Origin: Acinetobacter corruptisaponis
GTDB lineage: Bacteria > Pseudomonadota > Gammaproteobacteria > Pseudomonadales > Moraxellaceae
Direction: 5' to 3'
Length of the DNA: 64,000 nucleotides
NCBI RefSeq assembly: GCF_030053775.1
Contig: NZ_CP125669.1
Span: 558,001 to 622,000 of the forward strand
Below are positions 54,200 to 62,754 of this stretch, in pieces. A model generated the notes under the pieces. The model did not search any database and was not told where the DNA came from. It saw only the letters and a list, made by a program, of their open reading frames with translations. The position numbers and the translations under genes were made by a program. How positions within the stretch are numbered: position 1 is the first letter of the stretch; each line of letters opens with the position of its first letter.

Positions 54200-55345
54200 T
54201 TAAGCTTTACCAATCAATCCACGTGCCACGATTTCTTTCATGATTTCATTGGTACCACCGTAAATACGCTGGATACGTGCATCAACAAAGAAGCGTGAAA
54301 TTGGATATTCAGTCATATAACCATAGCCACCAAATAACTGAAGCAAGTTGTCAGCAACTTTCATTTGCATGTCAGTACTGAAGCTCTTGAGTGCAGCCGC
54401 AGTTTCAACATCCAGTTTGCCCTCATTATATAAAGCCACGTTTTGATTATAGAAAGCAGCAGTTGCCAATTCATCAATCTTCGCCTGAGCCAATACGAAA
54501 CGTGTGTTCTGGAACTGGGCGATTGCCTGACCAAACGCCTGACGCTCTTTTACATAAGCGGTTGCCATATCAATTGCACCACGAATGGCACCAAGAGCTG
54601 TCGATGCGATAGCAGTACGCTCACGTGGTAATTCCTGCATTAAATAAGCAAAACCTGAACCTGCATTGCCCAATAACTGGTCTTTAGGTACTTTGACATT
54701 ATCAAAGAAAAGCTCTGAGGTATCTTGTGAATGCAAACCAATCTTGTCCAGATTAGTCCCTTTTTTAAAGCCATCCAGATGGGTATCAACCAACATCAGT
54801 GATACACCTTTGGCACGGGCCTGTGGATCAGTCTTCACTGCCAGAACCACAACATCAGCATGCTGACCATTTGAGATAAAGGTTTTAGAACCATTTAACA
54901 CATAGTGATCACCCTGCAAAATTGCACTGGTACGCATGGCCTGCAAGTCTGAACCAGCACCAGGCTCAGTCATACCAATTGCTCCAACCACTTCACCAGA
55001 CACCATTTTTGGCAACCAGTACTGTTTCTGCTCTTCTGACCCAATATGTTGGATATAAGGTGCAGCAATTTCAGAGTGACACGAAATACCAGTTGATAAG
55101 GCACAATAACCAGCACGCGCAGATTCTTCAACCAACATCAATGAATAATGGGTTGGTACGCCATAACCACCATATTCTTCTGGCACGTCTACGCACAGGA
55201 AGCCATTTTCACCCAACAATGTCCAAACAGAACGCGGCATAATGCCCTCGCGTTCCCATTTTTCATAATGAGGTGCAATGTGTTCACTCATAAAACGTTT
55301 AAAGTTGTCACGGAAGAGTTCCAAATCTGCATCGTAAGCTAACAT
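54200..55345 (-). CDS. Acyl-CoA dehydrogenase
   Basis: This FAD flavoenzyme introduces a trans-2 double bond in acyl-CoA. The 381-residue protein has the FAD/substrate motifs GAIGMTEPGAGSDLQAMRT and VLNGSKTFISNG, the RQAFGQAIAQFQNTRFVLA segment, QLFGGYGYMTEYPISRFFVDARI and YGGTNEIMKEIVARGL; the Glu in the last segment is the usual catalytic base. Chain-length preference cannot be read. It is monocistronic, and an imperfect palindrome lies about 100 bases upstream. Confidence 0.92.
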   Translation of the reverse strand: MLAYDADLELFRDNFKRFMSEHIAPHYEKWEREGIMPRSVWTLLGENGFLCVDVPEEYGGYGVPTHYSLMLVEESARAGYCALSTGISCHSEIAAPYIQHIGSEEQKQYWLPKMVSGEVVGAIGMTEPGAGSDLQAMRTSAILQGDHYVLNGSKTFISNGQHADVVVLAVKTDPQARAKGVSLMLVDTHLDGFKKGTNLDKIGLHSQDTSELFFDNVKVPKDQLLGNAGSGFAYLMQELPRERTAIASTALGAIRGAIDMATAYVKERQAFGQAIAQFQNTRFVLAQAKIDELATAAFYNQNVALYNEGKLDVETAAALKSFSTDMQMKVADNLLQLFGGYGYMTEYPISRFFVDARIQRIYGGTNEIMKEIVARGLIGKA

Positions 55346-55445
55346 CTTTATTTCCTTTCGCTTTCATTTTTCTTGAAAATTTGCTTCGCAGCCATGCTAA
55401 TGATTTTTAGGTAGGATGTCATGTCCCTTTTGCATCAAATCACCC

Positions 55446-55458
55446 GACTGATTCGGTC
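55446..55458. promoter_or_regulatory. Candidate operator upstream of the acyl-CoA dehydrogenase gene
   Basis: GACTGATTCGGTC is symmetric at most positions and resembles operators of TetR-type regulators of fatty-acid or acyl-CoA catabolism. On the minus strand it overlaps a TTGACC that could act as a -35 box. The rest of the gap 55346-55576 shows no convincing gene. Confidence 0.35.
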
Positions 55459-55576
55459 AATAATTTTGTTTGCAGCCATTATTTTCGAGACCCAATTGCT
55501 TATTGAATAAACAGAACCTCTGATTTTTTACGCTAAATGCATCACTTTTATGTCATATTAATTTTAATTCTTCACC

Positions 55577-56587
55577 ATGACTGCAAATACGATCATGAAT
55601 ACCAAACGCAATATTTATAAAGATGCTGAACATCCTTTCGCCCAATACATACGAATCATTGGTAAAGGTAAGACGGGTGCACGTTCACTGACTTATGATG
55701 AGGCCTATCGGGCTTTTAGCATGATCTTAAAAGATGAAGTGCTGGATGTTCAGCTAGGTGCTTTTTTAATGTTGTTACGGGTTAAGGAAGAATCTGTTGA
55801 TGAACTGGCTGGTTTTGTTCAGGCAACGCGTGATCAACTTAATTTTCAACCGCTAGATGTTGATCTGGATTGGTCATCCTATGCTGGTAAACGTAAACAT
55901 TATCCGTGGTTTTTATTGGCAGCATTAACACTGACCCATCATGGCTATAAAATAGTGATGCATGGCGCATCGGGTCATACCATTAACCGTGTGTATACGG
56001 AACAGGTTTTACAATACTTAGGCTATTCGATTTGTCAAAATGAAGTAGATGTCAAAGAACAACTAGAAAAACATAACTTTGCTTTCCTGCCACTGGAAGT
56101 GATCTCACCGATTCTGAGCGAACTCATTTCACTCCGAAATGTTATGGGCTTACGTTCACCCATTCATACCCTTGCCCGCCTAATTAATCCCTTTAATGCC
56201 AAAGCCACTTTACAGGCCATTTTTCACCCTGCTTATCGAACCTCACATCAACACACCGCGTTTCGTTTAGGTTATCAAAATAGTGCGGTGATTAAAGGTG
56301 AAGGAGGTGAATTTGAACGGAATCCTGATGCAAAAACCCTGATTTGTGGGATTAAAGACGGTGAGCTATATGAACATGAATTGCCAAAACTGACACCTGA
56401 GCGTAGCCCTATAGAGGAAGAACTCGATCTTGAGGTGTTTAAAGCAGTTTGGTTAGGTCAGCAGCAACATGAATATGGGGAAATGGCTGTTATTGAAACC
56501 ATGGGGATTGCCTTATATACCATGGGTGTGGTCAAGGATTATGATGAAGCCATGATTAAAGCAAAAGAGCTTTGGAATAGTCGCTAG
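55577..56587 (+). CDS. ybiB: YbiB/TrpD2-family DNA-binding glycosyltransferase-fold protein
   Basis: The 336-residue protein resembles anthranilate phosphoribosyltransferase: RSLTYDEAYRAFSMILKDEV in the helical domain, then VMHGASGHTINRVYTEQVLQ and LRSPIHTLARLINPFNAKA. The Gly-rich phosphoribosyl motif and anthranilate residues are altered. It therefore fits the YbiB (TrpD2) family, which binds nucleic acids and is linked to DNA damage responses, rather than a true TrpD. It is a single gene. Confidence 0.8.
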   Translation: MTANTIMNTKRNIYKDAEHPFAQYIRIIGKGKTGARSLTYDEAYRAFSMILKDEVLDVQLGAFLMLLRVKEESVDELAGFVQATRDQLNFQPLDVDLDWSSYAGKRKHYPWFLLAALTLTHHGYKIVMHGASGHTINRVYTEQVLQYLGYSICQNEVDVKEQLEKHNFAFLPLEVISPILSELISLRNVMGLRSPIHTLARLINPFNAKATLQAIFHPAYRTSHQHTAFRLGYQNSAVIKGEGGEFERNPDAKTLICGIKDGELYEHELPKLTPERSPIEEELDLEVFKAVWLGQQQHEYGEMAVIETMGIALYTMGVVKDYDEAMIKAKELWNSR

Positions 56588-56637
56588 GATTTAGCTGGCA
56601 TTATCTTTTTCCAATTGATCTGGCAATTCAAATATTG

Positions 56638-56901
56638 CTAGGTCTTCGGCTTGAATTGAGTCGCAAGAAAGTTAATTGTGATCGCAATAAACCATAAAAA
56701 AGTACAATAGAAATCCCAGTCTTGGATTTTATTGATTCTAAAATAAAGTATTGCTGTAGCATCTAAAACAACAATCAACCAAACTATATATTGTGAAAAT
56801 AAAAATATTTTTTGATTCCGTCTAAATCTGAATAATAGAAAAATAGCTATAATTAATACAGCGGCATTCAGTAGAACAAGGCTTATCCCATTCATAAACA
56901 T
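56638..56901 (-). CDS. Small three-helix membrane protein of unknown function
   Basis: The 87-residue protein has three hydrophobic segments (about residues 4-24, 34-53 and 63-82) separated by short charged loops (FRRNQK, FRINKIQDWD). No family is recognised and the ribosome binding site is weak, but the residue pattern is typical of a real small membrane protein. It is convergent with the ybiB-like gene and more A+T-rich than its neighbours. Confidence 0.5.
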   Translation of the reverse strand: MFMNGISLVLLNAAVLIIAIFLLFRFRRNQKIFLFSQYIVWLIVVLDATAILYFRINKIQDWDFYCTFLWFIAITINFLATQFKPKT

Positions 56902-56992
56902 GAAAAAAACTTCTTTTTATTTGTAAAAATATTGTTATTGAAAAGAATAATGATCTGAACGCAAAGATCAGATCATTTAACATGACTAAAAA

Positions 56993-57265
56993 TCAAACAA
57001 ACCGAATCGGCTTAAACTCAGGTTCATGCTTGTGATGATCATCATCACACTCCTCACCCTCTTCTTTTGTGCCACGATCAATATAGCCACTACGCTGTTC
57101 TTCTGGTAAATGTTTCATTTCCCATGCATAAACAGCCTGCATACAGGTTTCACGTTGTTCTTTGGTCAATGTAATACCATTTGGCCATTTGCCAATTTCA
57201 ACGGCTGTCTTTAAGCGCTCAACAATTTCAGGATTTAAAACAGCGAGCATTTGTTCAATATTCAT
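56993..57265 (-). CDS. DUF1315 (YeaC-like) protein with an acidic His/Asp tail
   Basis: The 90-residue protein begins MNIEQMLAVLNPEIVERLK and has EIGKWPNGITLTKEQRETCMQAV, the DUF1315/YeaC signature. Its C-terminal part, EEGEECDDDHHKHEPEFKP, is rich in Asp, Glu, His and Cys and could bind metal. Its ATG overlaps the nadK stop (ATGA), so it is translated with nadK. The function of the family is unknown. Confidence 0.8.
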   Translation of the reverse strand: MNIEQMLAVLNPEIVERLKTAVEIGKWPNGITLTKEQRETCMQAVYAWEMKHLPEEQRSGYIDRGTKEEGEECDDDHHKHEPEFKPIRFV

Positions 57266-58170
57266 GAGTCATCCTGTTGAAAAGATTCAAAATCTTGATT
57301 CCAGCCCAGTTTGGTACGGCAAGCCATATAAAAATCATAACCAGGCGGATGCAATAAGCTTAGTTTAAACGGATGTTTGCGAATATGCACAGTGTCACCC
57401 ACATTTAATGCAACACTATGTTGTCCATCGGCGCTGACCATAGGTAAAACCCGATTTTCACGAATGGTAATTTTAATCTCACTTTGTCCACCAACCACAA
57501 TCGGACGAGAGGACAAAGTATGCGGATGCATGGGCACCAATGCAATCGCATCCATACTTGGATGCAAAATAGGTCCACCACCAGACAATGCATATGCTGT
57601 CGAACCCGTTGGAGTAGACACAATTAAACCGTCACTGTGCTGACGATAGACATATTGCCCATCAATACTGAGTTCGAAATCAATCATATGGACTGATCGT
57701 CCAGAATGTAGAACCACATCATTTAATGCAATTGCATCATAAATGGTTTCACCATTGGATCGAATTTCCATTTCCAGCAGGAAACGGCGATCCAGCTGAA
57801 AATGTCCCTGCAACACCTGATCTAGTTTAAAGATTGCTTCGGCAGGTTTAATGTCGGTTAAAAAGCCCAGTCGCCCACGGTTAATCCCAATCACAGGGGT
57901 ATTATAGCGAACCAAGGCGCGTGCAGCATGCAGTAGTGAACCATCACCGCCCACTACAATCACTAAATCCACGACTTCGCCCAATAAATTACGGCTGACA
58001 GTCTGTCCATGGCTATAAGGTACGAGTTTCGCTGTTTCCTGATCAAAGACAGGATTTAAACCTAAGGTGATCAAGTGATCATGAATCAAACATAAGGTTT
58101 CTACTACAGAATCTTTATCTGGTCGCCCAATCAAACCAATATTTCGAAAGGATTTATGTGAAATTTGCAC
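57262..58170 (-). CDS. nadK: NAD kinase
   Basis: NadK phosphorylates NAD to NADP. From the GTG at 58170 the product is 302 residues and starts MQISHKSFRNIGLIGRP, as in related proteins; the longer frame from ATG 58206 adds 12 residues that look unlike the family. It has the VVGGDGSLLHAARAL motif (GGDG), GINRGRLGFLTD, LNDVVLHSG, and the NAD-binding TPTGSTAYALSGGGPI. GGAG lies upstream of the GTG. It is translationally coupled to the DUF1315 gene. Confidence 0.93.
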   Translation of the reverse strand: MQISHKSFRNIGLIGRPDKDSVVETLCLIHDHLITLGLNPVFDQETAKLVPYSHGQTVSRNLLGEVVDLVIVVGGDGSLLHAARALVRYNTPVIGINRGRLGFLTDIKPAEAIFKLDQVLQGHFQLDRRFLLEMEIRSNGETIYDAIALNDVVLHSGRSVHMIDFELSIDGQYVYRQHSDGLIVSTPTGSTAYALSGGGPILHPSMDAIALVPMHPHTLSSRPIVVGGQSEIKITIRENRVLPMVSADGQHSVALNVGDTVHIRKHPFKLSLLHPPGYDFYMACRTKLGWNQDFESFQQDDS

Positions 58171-58404
58171 GAATAATTCAGCTCCGCTGCGCTTCCTGAC
58201 TATCATATCATTAACTATCAGAATTTCGTTGACGATTGATTAAAAAGTATAAAAATGTCTATTCGTTGTTTTTTTACCCACTTAATGTCAACACATTCTT
58301 AAAGTTTTTATTGCATGTTGCTATTTATTCACAGTTTTACGATTGCAAATTGCGCATAAGCTATCGCATCATTAGCCCCATTGTTTTGATTTTAACGCAA
58401 ATCT

Positions 58405-60810
58405 ATGAAGTGTGAACGTGGTATCGGTTTTCTTGCGCTAATTTTTTCCATTTTAGTGATTGGTGTTTTTATTGCCTTTAGTATCTATCTGATCCGTCTG
58501 GATAATATTATTCGCAATAAGTTTGAAGGTCAGCGCTGGGATATTCCAGCCAAGGTATTTGCTCGTCCTCTAGAAATCTATGCAAATGCGCCAATTACTC
58601 AGGAAAACTTCATTCAGGAACTGAAATTACTGGGTTATAAAAATACCGCAAACTATGAAAAATCAGGTAGCTATGTCACCCAAGGCAGCCAGATGTATGT
58701 ACATACACGTGGTTTTGACTATGGTGACAGCAATGAACCTGAACAAGTGCTTGAAATTGGTTTCCTGAATGGGCAGGTCGGTGAAATCCGCTCAACCAAA
58801 CCATCAAACACAGGCATTGCACGGCTGGAACCTTTATTGATTGGTGGTATTTACCCACAGCATAATGAAGACCGCGTACTCATTAAACTGGATAAAGTAC
58901 CGAAAACGCTGATTGAGGCCTTGATCTCAACTGAGGATCGCAACTTCTATCACCATCACGGTATTTCAGTTCGTGGCACTGCACGTGCCTTGGTCAGCAA
59001 TGTTACGGGTGGTAAACGTCAAGGTGGATCAACACTCACACAACAGTTGGTGAAAAACTTTTATCTTTCTCCTGAAAAAACTCTGAAACGTAAAGTCAAT
59101 GAAGCGCTGATGGCGTTATTGATTGAACTGCATTACAGCAAGGATGAAATTCTTGAAACCTATCTGAATGAAGTCAATTTAGGTCAAAATGGCAGTTATT
59201 CCATCAATGGTTATGGTCTGGCTTCACAGTTTTATTTTGGTTTACCTTTACGTGAACTCAATATTTCCCAACAAGCCTATTTGGTTGGTTTAGTACAGGG
59301 CCCTTCTTTATATAATCCTTGGCGTAATCCTGAAGCGGCAAAAAAACGCCGTGATGTTGTACTGAACAATATGAAAGTCATGGGTTACCTCAGTGAAGCT
59401 GAATATCAGGATGAAATTGCACGTCCTTTGAATGTGGTGAGCAAACCGACTTTAGGACCTGCGAAATTCCCTGATTTCCTTGACATCGTCCGTCGTCAGC
59501 TACGCACCGAATATCAGGAAAGTGACATTACCAATCAGGGTTTAAGAATTTTTACCACACTGGATCCAATCACACAGATTCAGGTGCAAAATGCGTTTAA
59601 AAATTCAGTTGATCGTCTGGCGAATGCCAATCCTGCCCGTTTAAAGAACTTACAGGGTGCCATTCTTGTCGCTCATCCTGACAATGGTGAATTGGTTGCC
59701 GCTGTGGGATCGACTCAGGACTTTACAGGTTTTAACCGTACAGTGGATGCTAAACGTCAGGTAGGTTCTTTATTAAAGCCGATCATTTATTTAAATGCAC
59801 TTGAGTCAGGCCGTTATACATGGGCAAGCCCAATTGAAGATACAGCCGTCAGTATTCCAATTGATGGTGATAAAAACTGGACACCCAAAAATTATAGCGG
59901 TGGTGAACACGGTGTGGTTCCAATGCAGCAGGCTTTGGCAAATTCATACAACCTTTCTACTGTACGTTTGGCGAACGAGTTTGGCCTATCTACATTTACC
60001 AATAAGCTCAGACAGTTTGGGGTAAGTTCAGATATTCCAGCCTACCCATCCATTTATCTGGGTGCGGTGAATATGTCACCAATGGAAGTGCTGAGTGTTT
60101 ATGGAAACTTCGCGACAGGCGGCTTTAAATACCCTACCCGTTCTATCCGTACTGTTGTGGATGCAAAAGGACATTTATTAGAGCGTTATGGTTTGAATGT
60201 ACAGCAAACCATTGACCCTGCCGCCGCCTACATCCTGAATTATGGTTTACAGCAAGTTATGCGTTCAGGTACGGGCCGCTCTGCCTATGGCAGCTTGCCT
60301 GAATCACTGAATCTTGCAGGAAAATCAGGGACAACCAACGATACACGCGATTCATGGTTTGCGGGTTATTCTGGTAATCATGTCGCTGTGGTCTGGTTAG
60401 GGCTGGATGATAACAAGGTTACTGGTCTGACAGGTTCCTCTGGTGCATTGCCAGTCTGGACCAATGTCATGAAACAGCTTCGTCAGGAACCTGTAAATCT
60501 TCGTCAAACCGACAACGTTCAGTGGCAGTGGATTGATAGCGCTAGCGGTGATCTTTCTGCCGAGGGCTGTGATGGCGCATTGTATATTCCATTGCTTCGT
60601 CAAACTGTACCTCGCCGTGCAACAGTTTGCGGTCAGTCTCATTATGAAGTTGAACCAACCTATATGCCTCAGGATGGTACATCAGAAAATGATCATGATG
60701 ATGGCATAAACAACTATATTCGAGAAAGCGAAAACCAGATGGACAATGATTTATCAAATCATACGCCAACACGCATCATTTCGAGTGGTAGCTACAGCGG
60801 TGAAAATTAA
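58405..60810 (+). CDS. mrcB: Penicillin-binding protein 1B (bifunctional peptidoglycan synthase)
   Basis: PBP1b polymerises and cross-links peptidoglycan. The 801-residue protein has one N-terminal membrane anchor (about 7-28) and a UB2H-like segment. The GT51 domain has STEDRNFYHHHGIS, RQGGSTLTQQLVKNF and LNEVNLGQNG; the transpeptidase domain has the SxxK motif VGSLLKP, SYN in ANSYNLSTVRLA, and KSGTT in LAGKSGTTNDTRD. It is followed 19 bases later by the lipoprotein gene that likely activates it. Confidence 0.95.
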   Translation: MKCERGIGFLALIFSILVIGVFIAFSIYLIRLDNIIRNKFEGQRWDIPAKVFARPLEIYANAPITQENFIQELKLLGYKNTANYEKSGSYVTQGSQMYVHTRGFDYGDSNEPEQVLEIGFLNGQVGEIRSTKPSNTGIARLEPLLIGGIYPQHNEDRVLIKLDKVPKTLIEALISTEDRNFYHHHGISVRGTARALVSNVTGGKRQGGSTLTQQLVKNFYLSPEKTLKRKVNEALMALLIELHYSKDEILETYLNEVNLGQNGSYSINGYGLASQFYFGLPLRELNISQQAYLVGLVQGPSLYNPWRNPEAAKKRRDVVLNNMKVMGYLSEAEYQDEIARPLNVVSKPTLGPAKFPDFLDIVRRQLRTEYQESDITNQGLRIFTTLDPITQIQVQNAFKNSVDRLANANPARLKNLQGAILVAHPDNGELVAAVGSTQDFTGFNRTVDAKRQVGSLLKPIIYLNALESGRYTWASPIEDTAVSIPIDGDKNWTPKNYSGGEHGVVPMQQALANSYNLSTVRLANEFGLSTFTNKLRQFGVSSDIPAYPSIYLGAVNMSPMEVLSVYGNFATGGFKYPTRSIRTVVDAKGHLLERYGLNVQQTIDPAAAYILNYGLQQVMRSGTGRSAYGSLPESLNLAGKSGTTNDTRDSWFAGYSGNHVAVVWLGLDDNKVTGLTGSSGALPVWTNVMKQLRQEPVNLRQTDNVQWQWIDSASGDLSAEGCDGALYIPLLRQTVPRRATVCGQSHYEVEPTYMPQDGTSENDHDDGINNYIRESENQMDNDLSNHTPTRIISSGSYSGEN

Positions 60811-60829
60811 TTTCTACAGGGATTTGGAC

Positions 60830-61402
60830 ATGATCAAGAAAATAACTTTCGCAATTGGTGTACTTGTACTGGCTGGCTGTACCGCCACCCCAGAAAAAGT
60901 CACGACCACTAAACCTGTCAATCCACCAGCAGGCACAAATACGCAGAAGAAAAAAGTGACTCCGCCTGCTTCTGGTGTAAAAGTCATTCCGTATGATCAA
61001 AAAGAGATTAAGCGGCAAACCGTGACACCGCAGGTTGTGGTACCTGAACAAAAGGTGCAGCAGAAGTTTAGCAATGATGGTGCCCAACTTCCCGCCTTTA
61101 GGACCCTGATGCAAAAAACCCAGACCGCTTATAAAAGTCAGCAACTTGCAGAAGCAGAACGTTATGCGCTTCAAGCCCAACGGATTGCACCGCAGGCTTC
61201 TGAAACCTATTTATATCTGGGTCTAATCGCCAACCAGCGAAAAGAGTATGCCAATGCCGAGGCCTTGGCACGCCGCGGTTTAAGCTATGCACAGAGCAAT
61301 GCCATGAAAAAGCAGCTTTGGACAATTGTGCTTCGTGCCAGCGAAGCACGTAATCATCCAGTCAAGGCACAGGAAGCGAAAAAAGCAATTCAGTCACTTT
61401 AG
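60830..61402 (+). CDS. lpoP: TPR-containing lipoprotein, likely PBP1b activator LpoP
   Basis: From ATG 60830 (AGGGA 8 bases upstream) the 190-residue protein has a lipobox LAGC at residues 13-16, a Pro/Lys/Thr-rich linker (about 20-75), and one or two TPR-like helical pairs (AEAERYALQAQRIAPQASETYLYLG, AEALARRGLSYAQ). LpoP in Pseudomonas and Acinetobacter is an outer-membrane TPR lipoprotein encoded next to PBP1b that stimulates it, replacing LpoB. Position and layout fit closely. The longer frame from 60746 runs inside mrcB and is not used. Confidence 0.8.
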   Translation: MIKKITFAIGVLVLAGCTATPEKVTTTKPVNPPAGTNTQKKKVTPPASGVKVIPYDQKEIKRQTVTPQVVVPEQKVQQKFSNDGAQLPAFRTLMQKTQTAYKSQQLAEAERYALQAQRIAPQASETYLYLGLIANQRKEYANAEALARRGLSYAQSNAMKKQLWTIVLRASEARNHPVKAQEAKKAIQSL

Positions 61403-61407
61403 CCTTG

Positions 61408-62322
61408 TTACTGGATTGATTCAAACTGGCGAATCCCCGCAAGCCCATAAGCATGATGTTTCTGGGCTTGTTCCAGATCAGTAGGCGCAACACCACCTAA
61501 AGCAAAAACAGGAATATCACTTTTTTCAGCGAGTTCAGCGAAACCCTCCCATCCCAACACTTTCGCTTCAGAATGCGTCTCAGTTATATTCACAGGACTT
61601 AAAAGCACCGCATCACAGCCAATATGATGTGCATGTTGCAATGAGACTGCATCATGACACGCTGCAATAAAACGTTTCCCTACAATTAATTCACCTTTCT
61701 TTAATCCCATCAGCTGTGATTGTTTTAGATGAACCGTGTTAATTTTTTCCTGAAATGCTGAATCCAGCTGATTCCAGATTTCAAAATTCACAATGAGTTT
61801 TTGATACTGCTCATCAGTGAGTGTTTCTAACTGCTGCTCAATCATATCAATACTTTCATTCTGTATCCGCCAATAAAATAGACTTTCCTGCTGCGGGAGT
61901 TTGGTCAACTGTTCATTCACCTTAATCAGATGTGGCCACACCAAACGTTGCAGAATCACATCATTGGCTTTAGGAAAATTTAATTCTTTCAGTTGGTCAC
62001 GATTGTACCAAGCCCAAGGCTGGTGAATCAGTTCCAGTAACGCATCTGGTACATAGGCATGAAAGATATGCAAGTTCACAATCACATCATCATATTCATG
62101 GCGAATCACATCAAAACCATGCCAGTCCTTTAAGCCAATGCCCACCTCTTCATAAATTTCCCTGCGGCAGGTCTGCTCAGGTGTTTCTCCCTGCTCAACT
62201 TTCCCTCCAGGAAATTCATGCTTATTGCCCTGATGTTGATTGGCCTGACGCCACCCCACCAATACCTTGGATTTATGCAATAAAATTGCAATCGCAACAT
62301 CAATGACATTCTTTACTATCAC
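61408..62322 (-). CDS. Nudix (MutT-like) hydrolase fused to a ThiE/TenI-like domain
   Basis: The product is about 305 residues from GTG 62322, where GAGGG is 9 bases upstream; the ATG at 62331 sits on the ribosome binding site. Residues about 1-130 are a MutT-type Nudix domain with EFPGGKVEQGETPEQTCRRE and IYEEVGI. That part would clean 8-oxo-dGTP. Residues about 200-305 resemble thiamine-phosphate synthase/TenI (RFIAACHDAVSLQHAHHIG, ALGGVAPTDLEQAQ), often annotated as Nudix family hydrolase fused to ThiE-like. It ends 5 bases from the convergent lpoP stop, with no terminator between. Confidence 0.85.
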   Translation of the reverse strand: MIVKNVIDVAIAILLHKSKVLVGWRQANQHQGNKHEFPGGKVEQGETPEQTCRREIYEEVGIGLKDWHGFDVIRHEYDDVIVNLHIFHAYVPDALLELIHQPWAWYNRDQLKELNFPKANDVILQRLVWPHLIKVNEQLTKLPQQESLFYWRIQNESIDMIEQQLETLTDEQYQKLIVNFEIWNQLDSAFQEKINTVHLKQSQLMGLKKGELIVGKRFIAACHDAVSLQHAHHIGCDAVLLSPVNITETHSEAKVLGWEGFAELAEKSDIPVFALGGVAPTDLEQAQKHHAYGLAGIRQFESIQ

Positions 62323-62442
62323 AGTCCACATCCCTCATCTTTACAGAGTAAATCCCTGTCATTCATCAATTTGCACATCGTTCTGAAAAAAACTTATAAA
62401 TGATTTTGTAAATTATTCAAATTTACGTTGACAGGTCTATTC

Positions 62443-62461
62443 GATAATGATTATCATTTAA
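62443..62461. promoter_or_regulatory. Near-perfect Fur box before hemP
   Basis: GATAATGATTATCATTTAA matches the 19-base Fur consensus GATAATGATAATCATTATC at 15 of 19 positions, with its central inverted repeat ATGATtATCAT intact. It lies 32 bases before the hemP ATG. Confidence 0.85.
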
Positions 62462-62493
62462 AACGTTAGATAATACACCACGGAGCATAACAA

Positions 62494-62664
62494 ATGAACG
62501 CACCATTTAACCTATTCACTCGTAGCACTGATGCAACTCAATCCTTACCAATGTTGCATTCAAACAACCTATTTGCCCTAGGCCGCGAAATTCGCATTAT
62601 GCACGCTGGTGAAGAGTATCGCCTACGCCTCACCCGTAACAACCGTCTGATTTTAACCAAGTAA
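62494..62664 (+). CDS. hemP: Hemin uptake protein HemP (56 aa)
   Basis: The 56-residue protein runs from ATG 62494 to a TAA at 62662-62664, with GGAG 8 bases upstream. Its second half (REIRIMHAGEEYRLRLTRNN then RLILTK) is the HemP/DUF2290-like signature of small proteins encoded with heme receptors. A near-perfect Fur box is just upstream and a terminator just downstream, so it is a one-gene iron-regulated unit. No heme receptor gene is adjacent in the window. It may act as a regulator of heme uptake; this role is known in relatives but inferred here. Confidence 0.85.
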   Translation: MNAPFNLFTRSTDATQSLPMLHSNNLFALGREIRIMHAGEEYRLRLTRNNRLILTK

Positions 62665-62699
62665 AATAATAATAATCGGATAATAATAAACGTGGAAAT

Positions 62700-62728
62700 A
62701 GCAGTATGTCAGCGCGTACTGCTTTTTA
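62700..62728 (+). terminator. Terminator after hemP
   Basis: The 7-bp stem agcagta / tactgct is followed by a T run and lies 36 bases past the hemP stop. Confidence 0.75.
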
Positions 62729-62754
62729 ATTCATCTAAAAAATAGAATAAAGCT

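Noticed and set aside
55421..55510. 29-residue hydrophobic ORF with a possible AGGA site upstream
   Set aside because: It overlaps the likely promoter/operator region of the acyl-CoA dehydrogenase gene and has no sign of a conserved small protein.
60746..60829. Upstream extension of the lpoP frame inside mrcB
   Set aside because: The AGGGA site and lipoprotein signal peptide point to ATG 60830; the extension overlaps the mrcB coding end.
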